64,000 bases of DNA, from contig NZ_CP088251.1 of the NCBI RefSeq assembly GCF_021117405.1, positions 2,666,001 through 2,730,000 on the forward strand, in the 5' to 3' direction. The stretch's first letter is position 1, and each line of letters begins with the position of its first letter. The DNA is from Frateuria edaphi. Its GTDB lineage: Bacteria > Pseudomonadota > Gammaproteobacteria > Xanthomonadales > Rhodanobacteraceae. The notes below the pieces were generated by a model that saw only the letters and a list, made by a program, of their open reading frames with translations, was not told the origin of the DNA and did no database searches. The translations under genes were made by a program, and so were the position numbers. Of this stretch, positions 1-8,938 are shown in pieces.

Positions 1-3
1 TGC

Positions 4-603
4 ATGAAGCCCTCGCGCCTGGCCCGCCTCGTCCTGCTGCTCGGCGTCGTACTGCTGACCGCCTGCCACCGCGAGGAGGCCCTGCCCTGGCGGCTGACCG
101 ACATCAGCGGCCACATGCCCGACCTCGCCTTCCAGCTCACCGACGACAACGGCAAGCCGGTGACCGCCGAGGACTACCGCGGCAAGGTGGTGCTGCTGTA
201 CTTTGGCTACACGCACTGCCCGGACGTTTGCCCGCTCACGCTGGCGCACCTGCACGCGGTGTTGCAGAGGGTCGGTCCAAAGGCGGACGGCGCGCGCATC
301 CTGTTCGTCAGCGTCGATCCGGCACGCGACACGCCCGCGATCATGCATGCCTACGTCAATGCCTTCGACAAGCGGGCTGTCGGCCTGACCGGCGCGCCGC
401 GCGCGCTGGAGGCGCTGAGCAAGCGCTACCGCTCCGCGTTCACTCGCGAGCCGGCGCAAGCCAACGGCCAGTACGAGGTCAGCCACAGCTCGGCGATCTA
501 TCTGTTCGACCGCCAGGGCCAGGCGCGCCTGCTCGCCACGCCCGCCGCGTCGCAGGACGACCTCGTCCACGATCTCTACCTGTTGCTGGAAGCCGGAAAA
601 TGA
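4..603 (+). CDS. SCO1/SenC family copper chaperone lipoprotein
   Basis: The 199-residue protein is an SCO1/SenC family thioredoxin-fold protein. The family delivers copper to, or reduces, the CuA site of cytochrome c oxidase on the outer face of the inner membrane. The N-terminus is a lipoprotein signal with lipobox LLTAC (lipidated Cys21). The copper/redox motif CPDVC is at Cys72-Cys76, and the conserved distal histidine is His161 in YEVSHSS, so all three metal ligands are present. Length is normal. The start ATG lies three bases into the window, so its ribosome binding site and any upstream oxidase genes cannot be seen. The stop overlaps the next start (ATGA), which indicates translational coupling to the PCuAC gene. 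Confidence 0.93.
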   Translation: MKPSRLARLVLLLGVVLLTACHREEALPWRLTDISGHMPDLAFQLTDDNGKPVTAEDYRGKVVLLYFGYTHCPDVCPLTLAHLHAVLQRVGPKADGARILFVSVDPARDTPAIMHAYVNAFDKRAVGLTGAPRALEALSKRYRSAFTREPAQANGQYEVSHSSAIYLFDRQGQARLLATPAASQDDLVHDLYLLLEAGK

Positions 604-1040
604 CCTTGCGCTCGCTGCCCCTGCTGCTCGCCGGACTGCTCGGCGCCGGCGCCGCCCACGCGGGCCAGGCCGACCATGTGCATGCTGGAGACGCCTGGAT
701 CCGCGTGATGCCCGCCAGCCTGCCGGCCGGCGGCTACGTGACCCTGCGCAACGACGGCGACCAGCCCGTCGTGCTCGATGGCGCGAGCAGCGCCGCCTAC
801 GGCAGCGTGATGTTGCACGAGAGCTCCACCGACACCGGCATGGGCCGCATGCGCATGGTCGATCGCCTGATCGTGCCCGCGCACGGCCAGGTCGCCTTGG
901 CGCCGGGTGGCTACCACTTCATGCTGATGGACGCGGCCAAAGTGGTGCAGCCGGGCCAGACGTTGCGGCTCACGCTGCATTTCGCCGACGGCAGCACGCT
1001 GGCCACCGACTTTCTCGCCAAACCGGCTAACGCGCTGTAA
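600..1040 (+). CDS. PCu(A)C-type periplasmic copper chaperone
   Basis: This 146-residue protein matches the PCu(A)C (DUF461) family, which carries Cu(I) in the periplasm and hands it to SCO proteins or directly to the CuA centre of cytochrome oxidase. A cleavable signal peptide ends near residue 21 (AHAG). The copper motif is visible as His73 in MLHESS, methionines around residues 81-86 and the His106-x-Met108 pair in GYHFML. The start codon overlaps the SCO stop codon by four bases, so the two are an operon. With the CtaG gene facing them, the region is a copper-insertion module for a terminal oxidase. Confidence 0.93.
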   Translation: MTLRSLPLLLAGLLGAGAAHAGQADHVHAGDAWIRVMPASLPAGGYVTLRNDGDQPVVLDGASSAAYGSVMLHESSTDTGMGRMRMVDRLIVPAHGQVALAPGGYHFMLMDAAKVVQPGQTLRLTLHFADGSTLATDFLAKPANAL

Positions 1041-1047
1041 ACCCACG

Positions 1048-1112
1048 TGGGGTGGGCTTTCGCCCACTCGCCGCGTTCGCGGCAGAAGCCGGCGGGCTGA
1101 AACCCGCCCTAC
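1048..1112. repeat. Palindromic intergenic repeat pair (GGCGGGCTGAAACCCGCC type)
   Basis: Two short hairpins lie between the convergent PCuAC and CtaG genes. The first is GGTGGGCTTTCGCCCAC-like, and the second reads GGCGGGCTGAAACCCGCC followed by CTACG. Closely similar pairs occur at 15441-15498 and 30839-30896. Their intergenic position and inverted-pair layout resemble REP/REPIN elements. The hairpins may also serve as a bidirectional transcription end for the flanking convergent genes. Confidence 0.7.
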
Positions 1113-1981
1113 GATGCGCGTTGCGTATCGCGCGCGACCGGCCGCGCGGGCACGCGATGCTCGCGGCGGATCCGGCCGCGCCCCGACAGTGCCAGCCACT
1201 GGCGCAGCGCCAGCAACGCGCCGATCGACTCGATCATCGCTGCCGGCACCCAGGTGATCACGCCTCCGACCAGTTGCCCCGTCAGCACGTTGAAGGTGAA
1301 CGCGCGCCCGCAGATCTCGAAGATCGGATACAGGTCGGTCTTGGAAAAAGTGACGATCGCGCCGGCCAGTATCTGCGGCGTCATGGTAATGGCCGGGGAC
1401 AGCACGCGCAGGCCCGGGATCATCCGTCCCGGCGGACGCGGCCGGTGATCCAGCACCAGCGACCAGTAGATGAATCCGCTGCCGAGCATCGTCCAGTTCA
1501 TGAAGCGGTAGATGCGCCAGTCCAGCATCGCCAGCGTCTGCATCGACGGGATCAGCCAGACCAGGATGAAGGCGATGAACAGGAACGTCGCCAGCGCCGG
1601 ATTGAACAGCACGGCGCTCGCCGCCCGCCACGGCGCCGATCGCTGCACCGGCCGCAGCAACCGCGTACGCCACTCCAGCGGCAGGCCTGCCCGCATTACC
1701 GATACCGGGTAGGACGCCACCACCAGCAAAGGCGCCAGGTGGTGCAGCAGCACCTGCTGGATGCGGTGCATGAAGAACTCGTGCTCCGCGTAGTAGTCGA
1801 GGTAGGTGTGCAGCGACAGGTAGATGATCGCCATGCCGCTCCAGAACGACAGGCGCCGCCCCAGGCTCACGCCGAGCGCGCGGGAACCCCGCCAGTACAG
1901 TACTGCGGCCACGAGGAAGCTCGCGAGGAACACCCACGAGAACTCCCACGGCACGATCCATTTGAGCAACAGCGCCATCAC
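1109..1981 (-). CDS. CtaG-type cytochrome c oxidase assembly membrane protein
   Basis: The 290-residue protein is an integral membrane protein with about seven hydrophobic segments. It matches the caa3-type CtaG family (PF09678), which is needed for assembly or activity of heme-copper oxidases. It should not be confused with the CtaG/Cox11 copper chaperone. Histidines fall in the expected early segments (SLHTYLDYYAEHEFFMH and VLLHHLAPL). The gene converges on the SCO/PCuAC pair, so the three form one oxidase-biogenesis locus although they are not co-transcribed. The start is one of two adjacent ATG codons. Confidence 0.88.
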   Translation of the reverse strand: MMALLLKWIVPWEFSWVFLASFLVAAVLYWRGSRALGVSLGRRLSFWSGMAIIYLSLHTYLDYYAEHEFFMHRIQQVLLHHLAPLLVVASYPVSVMRAGLPLEWRTRLLRPVQRSAPWRAASAVLFNPALATFLFIAFILVWLIPSMQTLAMLDWRIYRFMNWTMLGSGFIYWSLVLDHRPRPPGRMIPGLRVLSPAITMTPQILAGAIVTFSKTDLYPIFEICGRAFTFNVLTGQLVGGVITWVPAAMIESIGALLALRQWLALSGRGRIRREHRVPARPVARDTQRAS

Positions 1982-2106
1982 CGGCCCGCACGACCACCAG
2001 CCTGCAAGGATAGTCCCCGCGGCACGATGCCGGGGCGCTTGCGGCAGATTGCCGCTTTGGCGGCGGTCAGAGCTCAGGGACGGAGTTCCCGGCGAGCCCC
2101 AGGCCG

Positions 2107-2139
2107 CTCACCCCAACCCCCTCCCCGGAGGGGAGAGGG
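2107..2139. repeat. Short palindromic repeat (CTCACCCCAACCC / GGGGAGAGGG family)
   Basis: A palindrome built on CCTCCCC-GGAGGGGAG with a flanking CTCACCCCAA arm. The same core (GGGGAGAGGG with CTGGGGTGAG, or its reverse complement) recurs at 29057-29188, 38124-38157, 49795-49824 and 54805-54946, and in part at 40614-40634. All copies are intergenic. It behaves like a REP-type dispersed element. Confidence 0.75.
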
Positions 2140-2536
2140 CGTTTGCCCCATGCGACTTGCTTTTCGCACGAGCGAGCAACCTCACCTGCACTATGGCTCT
2201 GCGCTTTGGTTCTACTGAGAAGTGCGCGCAGAAAGCGCGCTGCTTTTTCGGGTCCCCTATGGCGCGGCGGATGGGTGGCGGATCAGCCCGAACGGTGGCC
2301 GGCAGGACGCCGGCCGGTTTTTCGTCGGACAGGAGTCCCGCCGAAAAGCCCCGCCGCCCGCACGCGCACCCGGAGGTCCGAAGGCCCGTAGGGCGCGCCA
2401 TTCGGGGTGCCCTTTCTCTTGGTGACTTCTCTTTGGGCAAGCAAAGAAGTACTCGGGCGCCGACAGGTGTCCGAAAGCTCTTGCTCCGAGCCGACGGGCA
2501 ATTGAAAGAACCCGCTCCGACGAGTATCTAAAGCCT
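2140..2536. repeat. Gene-free stretch with a Xanthomonadales-type coding-like intergenic repeat
   Basis: Roughly 400 bases between ctaG and the GldG-like gene hold no gene I can support. The minus strand at about 2283-2460 reads as a peptide containing EVTKRKGTP, GAPYGPSDLRV and GTPVRRKTG. I know very similar peptides as spurious small proteins scattered through Lysobacter, Xanthomonas and Rhodanobacter genomes, where they come from a repeated non-coding element. Several frames are open because the base composition is very GC-rich. There is no convincing ribosome binding site or partner gene. I treat it as a copy of a dispersed repeat; no second copy is in this window. Confidence 0.5.
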
Positions 2537-4408
2537 CTAGCCCGGCCGCGACCGGCTCTGGCGCACACGTCGCCAGCCGTACAGCAGCCCGATCAGGGTC
2601 ACCAGCGCCGGCACCAGCACGATGTTGATCACCTTCAACCGCAACCCGAGCGCATCGATCTCGGCATTGAGCTGGTGCTGCACGTCACGCAGCTCCTTGT
2701 TGATCGCCAGCCGCCGCTGCTGGAACTGCTCGATCTCGCTTTTCTGCTGCGCACTGGCCCCACCAGACCGCCCGCCCTTGACCGGTTGCAGCTCGTCCAG
2801 CCGCTGCCGCGTCTCGGCCAGCTCCCGTTCCAGCTCCTGCTTCTTCACGAGGAACTTCTGGTCCGCCGCCGCCTGCAGCGCCCGCACGCGGGTGAAGGGC
2901 CGCTGCGAGGCCGAGCGCCCGCGGATGGAAAGCAGTGCCGAGGAGCCGCTCAGGTTGTCGGCCAGGTTGGTGGCGAAATCGCCGTTGTTGGCGAAGGCCG
3001 ACAGCATCGGCTGGCCCAGGAAGTTCTGCATCTCGACCCACAGCCGGTCGCTGAGGATGTCGGTGTCGGCGACCAGCACGACTTCGGAATCGGGTTTGGA
3101 TTCGGCCAGGTGTCCCGGGGTACCGGCACGCTGCGGGAAGGCGCTGTGGAAGGTGCCGCGCAGGCGCGCCGCGATCACGTAATGCTGGTTGTCCGGCTGG
3201 TAACCCTGCAGCAGCGAGGTCGGGTCGCTGACCGCCTCCAGCACGCGCTGCGAGGGCACCTTCTCGGCCTCGGCGCTGCTCTGGATCAAGGGCAGCAGGC
3301 GCGTCTGCGCGTCGGGCGCGAGGTCGAAGCTGCCGGCGGTGGAGACGTTGATGCGCTGCAGGCTGGCGGTCACCACGTCGTTGTGGTTGAGCTCCTGCGG
3401 ACCCAGGCCAAGCATCGCCGGATGGTTGAGGTTGGTGCCGGCCAGCTCGATCTGCAGCGCTCGCGAGCGATCCAGTACCACCGAACTCGCATTGAAGGCC
3501 ACACCCCACGCCGCAAACAGCCGCGGCAGGTCGGAGTTGTGGTCGTCGGTCATGCCGTTGCTGTCTACGTAGGGCGTGGTGTCCAGCTCGGCATCCGGAT
3601 CGACGAACACCACCAGGTGCCCGCCACGCAACACGTACTGGTCCAGCGCATAGACCGCGGCGTCCGGCAACCGCTTCGGATGCACCAGCAGCAGCACCTG
3701 GATGTCGTCGCCCACGCGGTTGAGCGTGTCGGCGTCGAGCGTCCTGACATCGAACAGTTGCTCCAGCTGCTGCACGACCGCCCACGGCGGCTCGCCGATC
3801 GCCGGATTGCCCGCCAGCGGCAGCGAGCTGATCAGCCCGATATGGGGTTTGCTGGGCTGGTCCAGTTCGTAGAGCAGCTTGGCGATGTCGTACTCGAGGA
3901 AGGTCTCCCGTGCCGGGTCGAAGAACGGGATCGACAGGTTGCGATCCTCGCCTTCGCCCTCGCTGCCCGGCACGGTGTTGCCGACCAGGCCGAAGAACAC
4001 CCGCTCGCCGTTGCTGCCGCCGTTGATCGGCGTCAGGCCGCCGCCCTCGGCGCTGGCCTCGTCGTCCGAGTACGGTACCGGGTCGATCACCGCCAGCCGG
4101 ACGCGGCCGCGCGAGCGGGCGACCATCTCCTGCAGCATCTCGCGCACGCGTTGTTCGTAACTGCGCAGCTGCGGCAGGTCGCGGGTGGCGTGTTCGGAGA
4201 AATACAGCGTGAGCTTCAGCGGCCGGTGCAGGTCGTCGATGATGTGCTGCGTGCCGGGCGTGAGCGTGTAGAGGTGGTCGGCGGTCAGGTCGACGCGCGC
4301 CGTCTGCAGCCACCGGCTGCTGGCCAGGGTAATGCCGATGAAAGCCAGGGTCAGCGCGACCAGCGCGGTGACCAGCCAGGTGCGGCGACCGATGTGCAGG
4401 CGGCGCAT
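2537..4408 (-). CDS. GldG-like auxiliary protein of an ABC transporter
   Basis: The 623-residue protein has an N-terminal transmembrane anchor (residues about 11-30), a long extracytoplasmic region, a coiled-coil-like charged stretch (about 520-580, with QKFLVKKQELERELAETRQ and later EQFQQRRLAINKEL), and a second transmembrane segment near 590-615. This matches the GldG / ABC_transp_aux family, whose ligand-binding-like domain projects into the periplasm. The early motif DLTADHLYTLTPGT is typical of the family. The gene is third in a tight operon behind an ATPase and a permease, so it is the accessory subunit of that exporter. The substrate is not known. In Bacteroidetes the homologue serves gliding, but nothing else here suggests gliding. 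Confidence 0.88.
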   Translation of the reverse strand: MRRLHIGRRTWLVTALVALTLAFIGITLASSRWLQTARVDLTADHLYTLTPGTQHIIDDLHRPLKLTLYFSEHATRDLPQLRSYEQRVREMLQEMVARSRGRVRLAVIDPVPYSDDEASAEGGGLTPINGGSNGERVFFGLVGNTVPGSEGEGEDRNLSIPFFDPARETFLEYDIAKLLYELDQPSKPHIGLISSLPLAGNPAIGEPPWAVVQQLEQLFDVRTLDADTLNRVGDDIQVLLLVHPKRLPDAAVYALDQYVLRGGHLVVFVDPDAELDTTPYVDSNGMTDDHNSDLPRLFAAWGVAFNASSVVLDRSRALQIELAGTNLNHPAMLGLGPQELNHNDVVTASLQRINVSTAGSFDLAPDAQTRLLPLIQSSAEAEKVPSQRVLEAVSDPTSLLQGYQPDNQHYVIAARLRGTFHSAFPQRAGTPGHLAESKPDSEVVLVADTDILSDRLWVEMQNFLGQPMLSAFANNGDFATNLADNLSGSSALLSIRGRSASQRPFTRVRALQAAADQKFLVKKQELERELAETRQRLDELQPVKGGRSGGASAQQKSEIEQFQQRRLAINKELRDVQHQLNAEIDALGLRLKVINIVLVPALVTLIGLLYGWRRVRQSRSRPG

Positions 4409-4409
4409 G

Positions 4410-5144
4410 TCAGCGGTTCCGCTTCAGGTCGAGCACCAGCACGCCGGCGGTAAGCCAGGCGAGGATGGTGAGCAGGAAATACATCAGGTCGCGCACATCG
4501 AGCACGCCGCGCGCGATTGCTTCGAAATGCCGCAGCATCGACAGGTGCGCCACGCCATTGACCAGCTTGCGCGGAAGCGCGCCCTGGAAGAAATCCAGCA
4601 CCTGCGGCTGCCCGACCAGGATCAGCAGCACGCACACCAGCGCGGTGAGGATGAAGGCCACCACCTGGCTGCGCGTGAGCGTGGAGAGGCAGGCGCCGAT
4701 CGCCAGGAACCCGCCGGCCATCAGCCAACTGCCCAGGTAACCGGCGAAGATCACGCCGTTGTCCGGATCGCCCAGGTAGTTGACGGTGACCCAGATCGGA
4801 AAGGTCAGCAAAAGCGCCAGCCCGAGGAACAGCCAGGCGGCGAGGAACTTGCCCAGCATCGCCTGCACCAGCGTCACCGGCAGCGTGAGCAGCAGTTCCA
4901 GCGTGCCGGCCTTGGACTCCTCCGCCCACATGCGCATCGACAGCGCCGGCGCCAGGATCAGGTACAGCCACGGGTGGATCACGAAGAACGGCTGCAGGTC
5001 GGCCAGCCCGCGCTCGTAGAAGTCGCCGGCGTAGAAGGTGAGCAGCCCGGCCAGCACCAGGAAAATCACCAGGAACACGTACGCCACCGGCGTGACGAAA
5101 TAGCTGCGCAGTTCGCGGCGCATGATCGCGGCGACGGGGTGCAT
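4410..5144 (-). CDS. ABC-2 type transporter permease (GldF-like)
   Basis: This 244-residue protein has about six transmembrane segments and begins MHPVAAIMRRELRSYFVTP, typical of ABC-2 permeases of the GldF/NosY kind. The family motif region ALSMRMWAEESKAGTLELLLTLP is clear. I chose the ATG at 5144 because it shares one base with the stop of the ATPase gene (TGATG), giving tight coupling. The upstream extension of the same frame runs antisense-like through the ATPase gene and is not real. The permease ends one base before the GldG-like gene begins. Confidence 0.92.
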   Translation of the reverse strand: MHPVAAIMRRELRSYFVTPVAYVFLVIFLVLAGLLTFYAGDFYERGLADLQPFFVIHPWLYLILAPALSMRMWAEESKAGTLELLLTLPVTLVQAMLGKFLAAWLFLGLALLLTFPIWVTVNYLGDPDNGVIFAGYLGSWLMAGGFLAIGACLSTLTRSQVVAFILTALVCVLLILVGQPQVLDFFQGALPRKLVNGVAHLSMLRHFEAIARGVLDVRDLMYFLLTILAWLTAGVLVLDLKRNR

Positions 5145-6070
5145 CAGGCGTCCTCCCCCATCGTGATCTGGCGGAACACTTCGTCCAGCCGGCCGCGCTC
5201 GAGCTGGATTTCCGACACCTCCAGGCCCTGCTGGCGCAGCAGGTCCTCGACCGGTTCCAGGATGCGCGCGCCGGGCTTGGGGAACACGGTGATGCGCCCG
5301 TCCAGCGGATCGACCTCGATCGCCGCCACCTGCGGCAGGCGGCCGAGCATCTCCTGGGACACGCCGCTGCCGGGCGCGCTGAAGGACACCGCGCCGTGGT
5401 AGCGCGAGCGCGCTTCCAGTTCCGCCGGCGTGGCGTCGGCCAGCAGCTTGCCGCGGGCGATGATCACCACCCGGTTGCACAGCGCGTGGACCTCTTCCAG
5501 CAGGTGGGTGGAGATCAGGATGGTGCGTTCCCGCGCCATCGAGTCGATCAGGCGACGCACGGCGTGCTTCTGGTTCGGGTCCAGGCCGTCGGTGGGTTCG
5601 TCGAGCATCAGCACCGGCGGGTCGTGCAGGATCGCCTGCGCCAGGCCCACGCGCCGGCGCAGGCCCTTGGATAGCGTGTCGATGCACTGCTCGAGCACGT
5701 CCTCCAGCTGCAGGTGCGTGACCACTTCGTCGAAGCGGCGGAAGCCTGCTTCGGCCCGCAGCGCACGCACGCGCAGGATGAAGGTCAGGAACTCGCGCAC
5801 TGTCATCTCGCCGTAGCTCGGGGCACCCTCGGGCAGGTAGCCGAGCGCGCGCTTGGCCTTGAGCGGTTCGCGCTGCACGTCGTGGCCGCACACGCGCGCG
5901 GTGCCGGCGGTGGGCGTCAGGAAGCCGGCGATCATGCGCATGGCGGTGGACTTGCCGGCGCCATTGGGACCGAGCAGCCCCAGCACCTGACCCGGCTCGG
6001 CACGGATGGACAGCGCGTCCACCGCGATGAGGCGGCCATAGCAGCGGGTAAGTCGGTCGGCTTCGATCAT
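5144..6070 (-). CDS. ABC transporter ATP-binding protein (GldA-like)
   Basis: A 308-residue cytoplasmic ATPase that powers the adjacent permease. Walker A is GLLGPNGAGKST (about residues 33-44), the signature is LSKGLRRRVGLAQ, Walker B is VLMLDEPTDGLDP, and the switch histidine lies in ILISTHLLEE. The extra C-terminal domain of about 90 residues is usual in this subfamily (DUF4162-like). First gene of the three-gene operon ATPase-permease-GldG. The substrate cannot be read from the sequence. Confidence 0.94.
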   Translation of the reverse strand: MIEADRLTRCYGRLIAVDALSIRAEPGQVLGLLGPNGAGKSTAMRMIAGFLTPTAGTARVCGHDVQREPLKAKRALGYLPEGAPSYGEMTVREFLTFILRVRALRAEAGFRRFDEVVTHLQLEDVLEQCIDTLSKGLRRRVGLAQAILHDPPVLMLDEPTDGLDPNQKHAVRRLIDSMARERTILISTHLLEEVHALCNRVVIIARGKLLADATPAELEARSRYHGAVSFSAPGSGVSQEMLGRLPQVAAIEVDPLDGRITVFPKPGARILEPVEDLLRQQGLEVSEIQLERGRLDEVFRQITMGEDA

Positions 6071-6140
6071 GCGGTGCGGGGCCTGGACTGGCCCGTCACT
6101 CTAGCGCACGGTACGCAGCTGCGGCAGGTCGATCCCTCCC

Positions 6141-6172
6141 GGCGCCTTCCCCCGCGAACGGGGGAAGGCGCC
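6141..6172. terminator. Perfect 14-bp hairpin downstream of the TonB-dependent receptor gene
   Basis: GGCGCCTTCCCCCG and its exact complement flank a CGAA loop. It sits between the 3' end of the receptor gene (6197) and the start of the ABC ATPase gene (6070), both on the minus strand. No uridine run follows on either strand, so it is either a non-canonical terminator, an mRNA-stabilising hairpin, or a REP-like element. Confidence 0.45.
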
Positions 6173-6196
6173 CAGGACGGGCGGGAATGTCTTCGC

Positions 6197-8722
6197 CTAG
6201 AACCGGAAATCCAGCCGCGCGTAGTAGAACCCGCCGTTCATGCCAAAGGGCATGGTTTCCCAGCCATAGGTAAAGCCCAGCTGCGGGAACGGCGCGCCCG
6301 TGTCTGGATCCCACTTGTCCGGGTAGGTGTCGAACACGTTGTCGGCGCCCACTGTGAGCTTGGCCGCGTCGGAGAAGCGGTAGCCCAGCGCCACGTCGGC
6401 CAGCCACTTGCCGCCCCAGGTCTGCTTGATGCCGGGCGTGAAGCCCTGCCCGCTGACCGGACCGAAATAGTTGCCGCGCAGCGTGAAGTCCCAGGCGCCG
6501 GTGCGATACACGCCCTGCAGGATGTGGTGCACGCGCGGCTGGCCTTGCTCGACCAGGGTGACCTGGGTGTCGTCGAACAATTTCTCCGGCGGCAGGATGG
6601 CCGACTGCGACTTGCGCCCGGTCACCTCCGTGCGGTTGTAGCTGAGCAACGCGGTGAGATCGAGGTTGCTGCCGCCATCGAAGGCGTAACCCTTCTGTGC
6701 CACCACGTCGGCGCCCTCGGTGCGGGTGTCGATCGCGTTGGTGAAGAACAGCACCTGGCCCACGCCCAGCGGATCGAGGATCGCGCGGATCGGGCAGTTG
6801 GCGTTGCCCGGCGCGCACGCCAGCCCGTCGGTACCGACCGTCTCGGGCACGATGTTGCTGGAGAAGATGATGCGGTCGTCGATGTCGATGCGGTAGACGT
6901 CGGCGGTCAGCGTGAAGTCGCCCATCGGCTTGTAGACGATGCCCAGCGTGCCGCTGCGCGAGGTCTCCTGCTTCAGCGGCTGGATGCCGAAGGCGCGCGT
7001 GACCGGGCTGTCCTGGCGCGCGGTCAGCGTGTCCACCAGTACGCCGCTCGGATCGAGGTTCGTCGAACGCTGGCTGTAGAACATCTGCTGCACGCCCGGG
7101 GCGCGGAAGCCGGTGGCCAGCGTGCCGCGCACGGCGAAACTGTCGGTTGCGTCGAAGCGCGCCGAGAACTTGCCGGTGGTGGTGCTGCCGAAGTCCGAGT
7201 ATTTCTCGTAGCGCGCCGCCGCGCCGAGCAGCAGGCGGTCGGTGAGCTGCGATTCGGCGTCGAGGTAGAAGGCCCAGTTGTGGCGGCCATCATTTACCGC
7301 CTCGGTGGGCGAGAAGCCGGGGAAGCCTTGCATGCCCGGCTGCGCGATCTCGCCGGTCTGGCCGAAGATCGGAATGCCGCGGTCGTTGGTCCGCCCGTAG
7401 GTGTAGGTCACCGGATCGCCCGGGGTGATCGCGTACTCGTCCTTGCGCCACTCCACGCCCGTGGCCAGGTCCAGTGGATTGGCGCCCACGCCCCAGTCGA
7501 CCGGGCCGCGCAGGTCCAGGTTGAAGGTGGTCTCGGTAAGCTTGAGCTTGCCGGTGTCGGCCTCGGTCGGCGATTGCGCGTAGATGCCGCCGTCCGGCGC
7601 CGGTTCGTACCACCAGCTCACATTGACCGAGTCGGCCTCGTGGAAGCCGAAATGGTTGCGTCCGCGGTTGACCGACACGTCCATGTCCCAGTCGCCGAGC
7701 GGATGACGAAATCCTACGGCCAGCGAGGCGTCCTTGACCGTGGTGACGATGTTGGGCAGGAAGCCGTCCGGATAGAGCGCCGGCACCGTGCGGTTGTCGC
7801 CGGCCGGGCGGAAGAAGCCGTACGAGCTGCCGTCGCGCTTGGACACGCCGCCGAACCAGTACAGCTCGCCACCCGCCACCGGCAGGCCGCCGTTGAGCCA
7901 GAAGTAGGCATCCTTGGCGTCGGCATCGCCCAGGCGCTGGGTGACGCGCGGCGGATCTACGCGCAGCGTGTCCAGCCCGGCGCGGTTGGTGGCGTCGCGC
8001 TTGCGGTATTCGAGCGTGAGGTCGAGGTATCCGTCCCTGCCGAGCTTGAACCCCGTGTTGACGCTGCCCTGGCGCATCAGGCCGTCGCCCTTGTAGGTCT
8101 GGCCGCTTTCGAGCGAGACGTTGGTCTGGCCGGTCTGCTTTTTCAGCACGATGTTGATCACCCCGGAGATCGCGTCGGAGCCGTACTGTGCCGCCGCACC
8201 GTCGCGCAGCACCTCGATGCGCTCGATCGCCGAGATCGGAATGGCGTTGATGTCGGTGCCGGCCGAGCCACGGCCGACGGTCTGCTGCACGTTCACCAGC
8301 GCCTGCTGGTGGCGGCGCTTGCCGTTGACCAGCACGAGCACCTGGTCCGGACCGAGGCCGCGCAGCGTGGCCGGACGCAGGATGTCGGTGCCATCGCTGA
8401 CGAATGTGCGCGAGAAGTTGAAGCTCGGCTCGAGCATCTGCAGCGCTTGTCCCACTTCCACCACGCCGGCGTTCTGCAGCTGTTCGGCGCTGATGACGTC
8501 GACCGGCGCGACCGCCTCGGCAGCCGTGCGGTCCCTGGCGCGAGATCCGATCACCTGCACGCTGTCCAGTTCGGTGATCTTTCCCTTGTCCTTCGCGTCG
8601 CCCTGGGGCGCCTGCTGGCCCAGCGCGGGCAGACACAATCCCAGTGCGAGGACGGCCAGGCCCGTGCGCGGCACGACAGACCCTGCGCGTCCCTTGTGGG
8701 CCACGTGATGGTGATGCGACAT
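6197..8722 (-). CDS. TonB-dependent outer membrane receptor
   Basis: The 841-residue protein is an outer-membrane TonB-dependent receptor. After the signal peptide comes a short region, then VQVIGSRARDR as the probable TonB-box zone. The plug domain follows (VDVISAEQLQNAG, LRGLGPDQVLVLVNGKRR, IERIEVLRDGAAAQYGSDAISGVINI), then a 22-strand barrel ending in the C-terminal aromatic motif ARLDFRF. No N-terminal STN signalling domain is present. The ATG at 8722 is chosen because GGGAGG lies about nine bases upstream and a plausible signal peptide follows; the longer frame upstream has neither. No substrate genes are adjacent, so the ligand (siderophore, B12 or carbohydrate) is not assignable. Confidence 0.93.
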   Translation of the reverse strand: MSHHHHVAHKGRAGSVVPRTGLAVLALGLCLPALGQQAPQGDAKDKGKITELDSVQVIGSRARDRTAAEAVAPVDVISAEQLQNAGVVEVGQALQMLEPSFNFSRTFVSDGTDILRPATLRGLGPDQVLVLVNGKRRHQQALVNVQQTVGRGSAGTDINAIPISAIERIEVLRDGAAAQYGSDAISGVINIVLKKQTGQTNVSLESGQTYKGDGLMRQGSVNTGFKLGRDGYLDLTLEYRKRDATNRAGLDTLRVDPPRVTQRLGDADAKDAYFWLNGGLPVAGGELYWFGGVSKRDGSSYGFFRPAGDNRTVPALYPDGFLPNIVTTVKDASLAVGFRHPLGDWDMDVSVNRGRNHFGFHEADSVNVSWWYEPAPDGGIYAQSPTEADTGKLKLTETTFNLDLRGPVDWGVGANPLDLATGVEWRKDEYAITPGDPVTYTYGRTNDRGIPIFGQTGEIAQPGMQGFPGFSPTEAVNDGRHNWAFYLDAESQLTDRLLLGAAARYEKYSDFGSTTTGKFSARFDATDSFAVRGTLATGFRAPGVQQMFYSQRSTNLDPSGVLVDTLTARQDSPVTRAFGIQPLKQETSRSGTLGIVYKPMGDFTLTADVYRIDIDDRIIFSSNIVPETVGTDGLACAPGNANCPIRAILDPLGVGQVLFFTNAIDTRTEGADVVAQKGYAFDGGSNLDLTALLSYNRTEVTGRKSQSAILPPEKLFDDTQVTLVEQGQPRVHHILQGVYRTGAWDFTLRGNYFGPVSGQGFTPGIKQTWGGKWLADVALGYRFSDAAKLTVGADNVFDTYPDKWDPDTGAPFPQLGFTYGWETMPFGMNGGFYYARLDFRF

Positions 8723-8938
8723 GCGTTCACTCCCTCCCGAATGGCCGCCTCCAGGCGGCGCTGCTTCCCCTGCGTGAGGCAGGCTGCCATGCGGCATGCG
8801 GGAGCGTTGTGTCCTGCCGCGCGGTTCGGCAGGTTGACGCGGCTACTGACCCATGCCCGCCGAGGCCCTGGCGATGCGCCGCCACGCGCCGCGCATCGAC
8901 CTACGGAGGCGCGTGGCCCAAGCGCCGTCTTCGCGGAC

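Noticed and set aside
2108-2440. 110-codon minus-strand frame as a gene
   Set aside because: Matches a recurrent spurious peptide from an intergenic repeat, lacks a ribosome binding site, and ends inside a palindromic element.
2537-4408. Gliding motility function for the GldG-like protein
   Set aside because: No other gliding genes are present, and ABC_transp_aux proteins are widespread in non-gliding bacteria.
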